Origin: Obelidium mucronatum
Taxonomy: Eukaryota > Chytridiomycota > Chytridiomycetes > Chytridiales > Chytriomycetaceae
DNA length: 64,000 bases
Assembly (NCBI GenBank): GCA_025765595.1
Contig: JAIVFH010000063.1
Location: forward strand, 62,001-126,000
Direction: 5' to 3'
This document shows positions 57,546-64,000 of the stretch, in pieces. Within the stretch, counting starts at the first letter, position 1, and every line of letters starts with the position of its first letter. The notes under the pieces are model-generated. The model had not been told where the DNA came from. It ran no database searches and saw only the letters and a program-made list of their open reading frames with translations. The translations under genes were made by a program, and so were the position numbers.

Positions 57546-58200
57546 TGGACGTGGTGGTGATCCAGGCCGTCGTCGTGACGAAGATCTAGGACGAGGTGGT
57601 CGGAACGGGGGAGGACGAGGTGGTGGTGGTGGTGATGGGGACTATGACTTGCCCAGACGTCCTGAACCGGCAGCATCGTCCAACAATAATAAGCTTCAGT
57701 ACAGCGGTGGTGGTGGTGGTCGAGATGATAGAGGAGGAAGGGGTGGAGGAGGACGCAGTGGTGATCGCGACGATAGAGATGATAGAGGCGGCGGCGGTGG
57801 TGGTAGCCGGAACCAAGACCCACGACGTAGAGATGATGGCGGTAGTGGTCGTGGCGGCAGTGGCGGTGGTGGTGGCGGTCGTGGTGGTGGTGGTAGAAGC
57901 GAAAGTCAAAGGAGACGGCCGGATGATGAAGATCCTCGGTCTAATCGTAACCGTTCCGTTGAACGCAGAGGTGGTGGTGGTCCTGCGGGCAAGGATGGGA
58001 GGTATCGCGATGATCGAGATGACCGTGATGACCGTGATGACCGCGGTGCACGTGACCGTGACGATGGCAGACGAGGTGGACGGCCAGATGACAGGCAAAC
58101 GCAACGAAGTAATAGCCAGCGAAATCGATCTAGTTCTCTTGGTCCTCCAGGCGGTGGTGCTGGTGGTGGTGGTGGTAGGGGAGCATCACGGAGGCGTTGA
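55328..58200 (+). CDS. two-DOMON / cytochrome b561 membrane protein with Gly/Arg/Asp-rich cytoplasmic tail
   Basis: Putative ascorbate- or heme-dependent transmembrane electron carrier. MHSTVQQLVAVVLLALGAVV is a signal peptide. The first DOMON domain (about 55400-55860) contains TLQTTCGGWASVGVGSGMA. After an intron (about 55935-56005) a second DOMON domain has QTQSNGWASVGVGCKTM and DFIYAFGPSPPANPDSP. The cytochrome b561 core begins NYALIHGIIMFIAWGVIPFI. It carries the heme-ligand His residues in YALIHG, LWYILHMSLG, SSLHAYAG and DQVHWWLGRM, and ends in a helix near AGHFMFGGAVHH. The remaining 390 residues are disordered, with RGG, RDDRDDR and poly-Gly stretches, resembling the tail of the Sec1 protein in this window. 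Exon 1 is extremely GC-rich. Confidence 0.9.
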
Positions 58201-58460
58201 GTCTTTTAAAACTTTTCCCATTTCTCCGGTTTTTCCCATTTATAGAACATAAAATACAAACATTTTCTTACTACAACAAAGCTCATCTTCGAATACCAGG
58301 CAAAAAGAAAAAGAAGCAAGAAACGTGGTTTTTTTTTAACCCCCCTGTTGATTGACTGGACCCGCCCCGCCCAAATCCATTACAAAAAGCCCACCAAAAA
58401 CACCGTTAAAAAACAACAACAGCAACGAAACAACTCAACACGTCAAAAAAAACTGAAACA

Positions 58461-59143
58461 ATGAAGCTTGCGATTCTGTGGTCTCTTTTCGCGATTGCCT
58501 TGGCGCAAACCACCACTTCAGACATTGCCACTACCACGACCAGCACTAGCGTCGAGTCAGGCGGCAGCTCTTCTGGCTCATCCAACCCACTTGAACAAAC
58601 GGCTGTTGAACAAACGGCTGTTGAAATGGTTCAAAGCATTTTCAGCGAGCTTCCGCCTTGTGGCAAGACATGTTTCGCCAAGTTGCCAGGTAAAAACTTG
58701 ACGTTCTAAACGCAAATACGTCCCTTGCCTACCCCCATCCCTTAACCTTTTTCCCTTTCCCCCCACCCTCATATTTTATCATGATTTAATATTTCATTTT
58801 AGGATATGCAACACCAGTCGGTATTTCACTCTTGAAATCCCTATGCAGCGCTCAAGACTCTGGGTTGAAGCAACTCAAATCGTGTATTACCCAACCTACA
58901 GCAACTGGCGGTTGCGGCGAATCAGATTTGGCGCCTGTGAATAGCGTTCTTGACATGATTCCAACTGGATGCAGTCTTTTGGGACCAGATGTTTTGGCGA
59001 ACGCTGCTGCTGCTGCTGCCGCGTCTGCGTCTGGTACTGCGACAGCTGGTGACGGTACGACTGAACCCAAGGGGAATGATGCTGTTGGTTTGGCGGCTGG
59101 TTTGGGTTTTGTAGTGGCGGCAACTGTTGTACTTGGCTTGTAA
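58461..59143 (+). CDS. small secreted CFEM-like GPI-anchored protein
   Basis: MKLAILWSLFAIALAQ is a signal peptide, followed by a Thr/Ser-rich stretch with a duplicated EQTAVEQTAVE. The Cys module reads LPPCGKTCFAKLPG, then after an intron (58690-58802) LLKSLCSAQDSG, LKSCITQP, GGCGES and IPTGCSLLG. The PxCxxxC start and Cys order resemble fungal CFEM domains (extracellular heme or iron capture, adhesion), but only six cysteines are present rather than the canonical eight. An Ala/Thr-rich stalk and a hydrophobic C-terminus AAGLGFVVAATVVLGL suggest a GPI anchor. CFEM is otherwise confined to fungi, so the hit supports a fungal host if the domain is real. Confidence 0.7.
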
Positions 59144-59603
59144 ATACCCCCCGTGTGATTATTAATAAATTGTATTTAAATATGTATATGTCGCATGAAT
59201 TGTTTCCTTCTGCTCTTGTTCGAACCAAAAAAAAAAGCTTTATTCTTTCTTTACTCACTCTAAACATTTTCTCTTTCCCAGGCGTTGCATTCTCCAATAA
59301 ACCAACCTTTCTAAAAAACCTATCCCCACTCTGCGGCTCCCTTCTTTCTTTTTGCTGCTTTCTCCGCCTCTCCGGCTTTAGCAGCAGTTCTGGTTATGCT
59401 ACGATGTTCTTCAGATATGAAAGGGTTTTGAGAACAAATCGCGGGCTGGTGCGAGCCGTTGCGTGGAGAATACGCGTGCTGTATCGATAAGTTGCGAGGG
59501 AAAAGAATACATGTGCAATAATAGGCAATAATATTAAGGGCAGGTGTGCCTTTTTTTTTTCAATAATATATTTTTTTTTCACACATCATCATTCCTCTTT
59601 TTT
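59144..59603. other. intergenic region, possible small gene
   Basis: 460 bp between the CFEM-like gene and the TPR stop. On the minus strand, about 59310-59520 has coding-like but frame-broken sequence. TYRYSTRILHATARTSPRF resembles a mitochondrial targeting peptide. Another frame gives EEHRSITRTAAKAGEAEKAA ending AAEWG. A very short intron could join them, but I cannot assign a gene. Poly-T tracts lie at 59550-59580. Confidence 0.35.
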
Positions 59604-62600
59604 TCATGCTTGTGGTGGGGGAGGACGCGGTCTGCCTTGACCTCTCCCAACACCTGTAGCAGCCCCACCTTGAGGCTGCACCCCAGTGGTTGCTGTTGAT
59701 CCAATGGACCCAGCACGTGGGGGCCTGCGTATGGGAGCACCAGGGCGAATAACACCAGGAGCCTGGTGATTCTGTATATATTGAATTTGCTGAATTGGTT
59801 GTCGAATGGGTTGAGTTGGTGCAGCAGGTCTTCCCCTGCTTGGTCTCACTCCGACAACGGTGGTGGTAGCAGGCGAAAGAGTTGTGTTTTGCTCAGTTGG
59901 AGGACGAATTCTTACGTTTCCTTTGCCCAAAATGCTGGTTGGCTGAGCAAACACGGACGTAACTGTGGATGGGGTATCTAACAGAGATAGTGAAAAGTCA
60001 ACAACAAACACGCAGTTCTCATTTGGCTCTATTACCAGTTAGGGCAGGAATCTGAGGCGTTGGGATAGAAGTGGATGCATTTAAACCTGAAAACCGTTGA
60101 ATTTAACACAATCCAAATAAATCAAGTCAATATACCTGGAGAGTCAGGTGCTCCTGCTTTTTTCAAATTAGCCATTTTCTTTTGCAGCAAATCATTGAGG
60201 TTTGTTTTCTTCTGTAAGACTTCTGCTTCGCTCATTGGCGTCGCCTCAGCAAGTGGCGTCTTCTGTTGAGGAGATTCCTGTTGGACAGGAGCAGACACTA
60301 AAGCCCCAGGAGTTGAATTCCGGAGAATTTTCACTGGAGTACTGGTTGCATTTACTCCGGTTGCGACTGAAGGAGCTGAAACAGTATTGGGGGGAATAGA
60401 TTCAACATTTCCTTCAACTGGTGCCGATGATTCTTCAACCCGAATTTTCTTGGTTGCAGATTCGTCGGCTAGAACAGGTTCTTCTGCTTTCGACCCAACA
60501 TCAATTTGGGTTACTGTAGTTTCGGATGCAGCAGCTTCAACTTCGCGGGGCCTTTTCGAAGACGGGGAAGGCGATGGTGGTATTATGGACAGTTGTTGTT
60601 GTTGAACTTGCAAGGCTGTCCCAAGAATTGGCTGCGTGGTTGATTCTGCTGATTCGACAGGTTTCGGGACAACAGCTGCATTCGAGCCCTCAATGGCCGC
60701 CTCAAGCCTTGAGTGAAGATCTGCATTGATCTTTTCCAAGTTTTCGTTGGTTGCTTTCCAATCAAGCTGATGTAAATATAATAAACCCGTTTAAACATCT
60801 GAAATACTGTCCACAAAGCACAACAAACCTTCTCTGTTTCAAACGTTTCTGACAGCTTGCTCAACGTGGCATTAGCTTCTTCCAAAGTTCGCTTCTCTTC
60901 GCGTAGCTCTGCAATCTTGGAATTCTTGCTGACAATAAGGACATTGGCCTCACTGACTTTGGCCTTGAGCTTATCTTTAAATAACTCAACTTCACCTCTC
61001 AGAGTTGGAATCAGCTGGACGAATAAAAAAAGGCTTAGATATTCGCTTCACTCCAAAAAAAGGTAAGGCCAGTACTCACTTCATTGGCTTTTATGTGCTC
61101 AGCAATTTCGTCCTTTAATTTCGCCACTTCCTCCTTTGACGATTGTAATGACGCACGCAATTCATTCAATTCAGTTGTGACTGCAGCCAATTTCGTTTCA
61201 GAAGCTTGCGTCAATTCAGCAAGCTTGTTTGTGGCGGCTTTCGCTTCAGCCTCCGCTTTGTTGCACCGTGATGCCAAGTCAACAGCTTGGTCCTTCAGCG
61301 CTTGATGCTCAACCGGATCGACTCGCTGATAACCCAATGATTAGAGAATGAAAAACAAAAATTGAAATGAGGCCTACGTTGTATTTCCCAAGAATTTCAT
61401 TCGCGCGACCCATCAACTTTGTGTTCTCAGCCTCCAAACTCTTGACCTGCCCTTTGAATGCCTCAATTTCCGCTAGAAGAGTAGAGTTTTGTTCTATGAA
61501 TTTGACGTGTCAACAGTTAGTATTTTTGGCAAGTAAATTAAGTATTTAAAAAAAAACAATGGCACCTTTCAAAGGATTCGTCTCAGCCTCCCGTGTTTTC
61601 AACCTTGTTTCCAAAGATTGAAGCTTCCTCGTCAATACATTATTATGGTGACGCAACGTCGCATTCGACTCTGTCAGCACATTGACGCGATCAATTTTCG
61701 TCAACAACTCTTTATGCAAGGTTTCCAATTCTCCAGTATTTTTCTGCTCTTTCTTCTCCTACACGATAAAAGTTTAAAACAATGAATCGAAAAAGGATAA
61801 TTAAAAAATAGCAACAAACATTGGCCAAGTTGCTTCGCGCTTCATTCAACAAACTTTGCAGCTGTTCAACTTGTTTCTGGAGTCTTTCAAGATTCTGTTT
61901 CGATACTTCATTATCTTTCAAGAGGTTGTCCTTGTCACGACGCAAATGACGAATCAATTCGATTCGCTCCTGATCGTCTTGTGAACCAACTCTAACTGAA
62001 TCTTCACCATCAAGAATACTGCCGGACGATAAGCGAGCCGAGACCGACTCGAATTGGTTATGGAGAATCTTATTCTGCACAGTCAAATCTTCATTACTGA
62101 AATGTGAAGTGATTAGTCTCACAAAAAAAAAAAAAAAAGACGAATCCATTACGTTTTCTTTAACGAAGCCAGCTCGCTATTCAACTTCGACTTGGCTGTT
62201 TCCCATAAGTTACGGTTGGCTTCGAGATCGCCTTCCGCAAACAACGCTTGTTCCTTTTTTTAAACAACAAGGGTTAAAAAAAACACTTCCAACGATATGA
62301 AAGAGGGTTGAAAGGACGGCAAAAAAAAGAACGCACTTTGAACTGAAGTACTTCTTCCCGAGTATCTCTCAGCTCCTTTTTCAATGAATCCACGTTTTTA
62401 ATTCTCTCCGCTTCAGCACGAATAACCCGTTCATAAGCCTCACGAGACTCCACCAGACGATTTTGAAGCACCGCAATTTCATCCTGTTGAGATTGAATCG
62501 ACGCAGCCGCCTGTAATATTCGTTGCCACAACAAAAAACAACCGTTAATAACTTTACAATCTAGCCCCTCTAATGATCTAATTCTTACAATTCGAGCTTC

Positions 62601-64000
62601 GTGTTCTAGCTTAGAAACCAGGTCTCGCTGCTCAGTGTTAGCATCTTGTAGGGCTTTTAATTTTTTTTCGCTGGATTCCTTGTTGCTGCTCAAAAGTTGG
62701 TTCGCTTCAGCCAGTTTATCTTCCAGTGCTTTACTGCTTTGTTCCAATCGGCTCTTGGCAGTCTGAGATGCAAAGGCCAAGCTTAAATCGAAATGCTTTG
62801 GTACACTACATAAACACACACTCAACTTGTAATGCATGCACGCGCTGTTCCATTTCAGTTTTGAACTGATCATAAGTTGAATTGAATTCGGCCAAACGCT
62901 CGGCCAGCTTCTCTTCTGCACTGGCAGATATAGCCTTATATTGTTCACAGTCGAGTCTTTGGGCTTCCAAAGCAGTCTGGGCAGTTTGTAGGTCCATTCT
63001 AACGCCACCGAGAGTCAGCGCCAGAAAGCCCACACACACACAAACACGCAAACACAAAAAAACTCAACTGGAGCTGCACAATTTCACCCCGCGCATCCCG
63101 AAGCTTCACAGACTCCGGGGTGCTCAATGACTCATGAATAGAAGCTTGGAGTTGGTCAACCTTTCGTTCAGCCGCCCTTAAGCGGGCATTAAGGTCTTCG
63201 GCATGTTGACTCAATCGACGTTCTTCAGCCATTGAAAGTTCCCGAAGACGGACGGCTTCCGCCAAATCTGCATTCTATAAAAATAAAAAATATAAATAAA
63301 GAAAGTTTCCAGAATAAAATATACTAACGAGCCGTTCAATTTGAAAGCGCGCATCACTCATATTTGTTTCATAACGCAGTGATCGAACCCGGGTATCTTC
63401 TTGCGCTGCCGTCAACTGGGCACGAAGAAGCGAGCTTGATAGGGGAAAAAAAAAACTTGGTTAAAAACAAAAAGGAACAAGCACCTGCCATTCCCAGTTT
63501 TTCTCACATTTGACCGTCCAAACCCTTCACTTTCTCCTCCGCCTTGGATGCATTCTCTCTCCCAAACTGATTTGCCTCATCATGCAGTTTCTGAACACGA
63601 CCCAGCTGTTCCTTCAAGGAATGCAACTGCTGACTCAAGGACGCGTTTTCAGCCGTGAACTTTGCTTCCCGCACAATAAGCGCCTCACGATCTGTTCGAA
63701 GCACCCTCAATTCGGTTGATTTGGTTTCCAACGCCAGTTTCGCGTCCGAATATTGATTCGACACTTCTTGCAATCGCGCCTCGTTTGTGGATTGTTGTTT
63801 GAGGTAAGATTCAACTTGGACGTGGAGTTGGCGGCATTCCAATTTCGTTGCCTCCAATTGCTCCACCAATCGGCGGTTTCGCTCTGAGAAAAAAAAGAAC
63901 ACAACCCCTATTAGACCTTACACCTCCGATCATTAGAATTCTTATTCACCGTTTCCATTTTCCACAGAACTCTGCAACTTTGCAACTTGGACGTCAAGAC
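59604..64000 (-). CDS. TPR: nuclear-basket nucleoporin TPR/Mlp (5' part beyond window)
   Basis: Giant coiled-coil protein of the nuclear pore basket, acting in mRNA export quality control and chromatin organisation. About a dozen exons encode unbroken heptad-rich helix from the window end to about 60740. Examples are RLVEQLEATKLECRQLHVQV, VDSLKKELRDTREEVLQFK and NLWETAKSKLNSELASL. The family block IELIRHLRRDKDNLLKDNEV is near 61930. NRVDPVEHQALKDQAVDLAS near 61300 matches the Mlp/TPR RxDPxEHxxL motif. The non-helical tail includes SKRPREVEAAASETTVTQID, SEAEVLQKKTNLNDLLQKKM and Pro/Gln/Gly-rich stretches ending RPRPPPPQA at 59604. Introns are 45 to 90 bp. The N-terminal part is off the window. 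Confidence 0.87.

Overview
The window is nuclear DNA of a eukaryote, most likely a zoosporic (chytrid-type) fungus. Genes are packed 50 to 700 bp apart and split by many short GT-AG introns (about 40 to 80 bp). The gene set mixes fungal-looking proteins (a secreted CFEM-like GPI protein, a low-molecular-weight thioredoxin reductase) with flagellar and centriolar proteins lost from yeasts and moulds (CFAP91, CEP44). Species assignment is inference; no rRNA or mitochondrial marker is present.

Layout. 1-3361 (+): 3' part of the histone chaperone HIRA. 3510-6062 (-): cytosolic Phe-tRNA synthetase beta, divergent from thioredoxin reductase (6116-7638) across 53 bp. 8309-9293 (+): UBAC2-like ER protein. 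9439-10718 (-): PA2G4/EBP1. 10844-13949 (-): flagellar CFAP91. 14621-15990 (+): fructose-1,6-bisphosphatase. 16050-18530 (+): THOC1. 18619-20217 (-): PEX13. 20486-21505 (+): FAM72. 22048-23630 (-): unrecognised Cys-rich protein. 24401-26526 (+): RRP9. 26590-31279 (-): PPP4R4-like HEAT protein. 31532-33300 (-): NUP58-like nucleoporin. 33672-36987 (+): CEP44. 37081-40715 (+): Sec1/Munc18 protein with an unusual charged tail. 40744-42471 (-): a large protein ending in an RNase H domain. 42568-43297 (-): eS25. 43389-45055 (-): CSTF1.

45310-53984 is an accessory, decaying region. A secreted LRR / purple acid phosphatase / Ser-Thr-rich gene (49804-53362) and a GPI-tailed repeat protein (45310-46968) lie on the same strand on either side of a 2.8-kb TIR element. 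That element carries a second, inverted copy of its own family inside its right terminal repeat. The flanking genes hold three apparent frameshifts. At 53684-53984 lie decayed copies of an HNH gene and of the first CSTF1 exon. Then follow an HNH nuclease gene (54024-55079, -), a two-DOMON/cytochrome b561 protein (55328-58200, +), a CFEM-like small protein (58461-59143, +) and the 3' part of the nuclear-basket nucleoporin TPR/Mlp (59604 to the window end, -).

Most genes are unlinked housekeeping functions: chromatin and mRNA processing (HIRA, THOC1, CSTF1), nuclear pore (NUP58, TPR), ribosome and translation (FARSB, RRP9, eS25, PA2G4), cilium and centriole (CFAP91, CEP44). No biosynthetic cluster is apparent. 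The most unusual features are the nested TIR elements with the interrupted gene, the repeated hairpins in a THOC1 intron, sharp GC-rich islands crossing gene boundaries, and the domain fusions (LRR with acid phosphatase; RNase H with an unrecognised N-terminal half). No tRNA, rRNA or CRISPR was seen.
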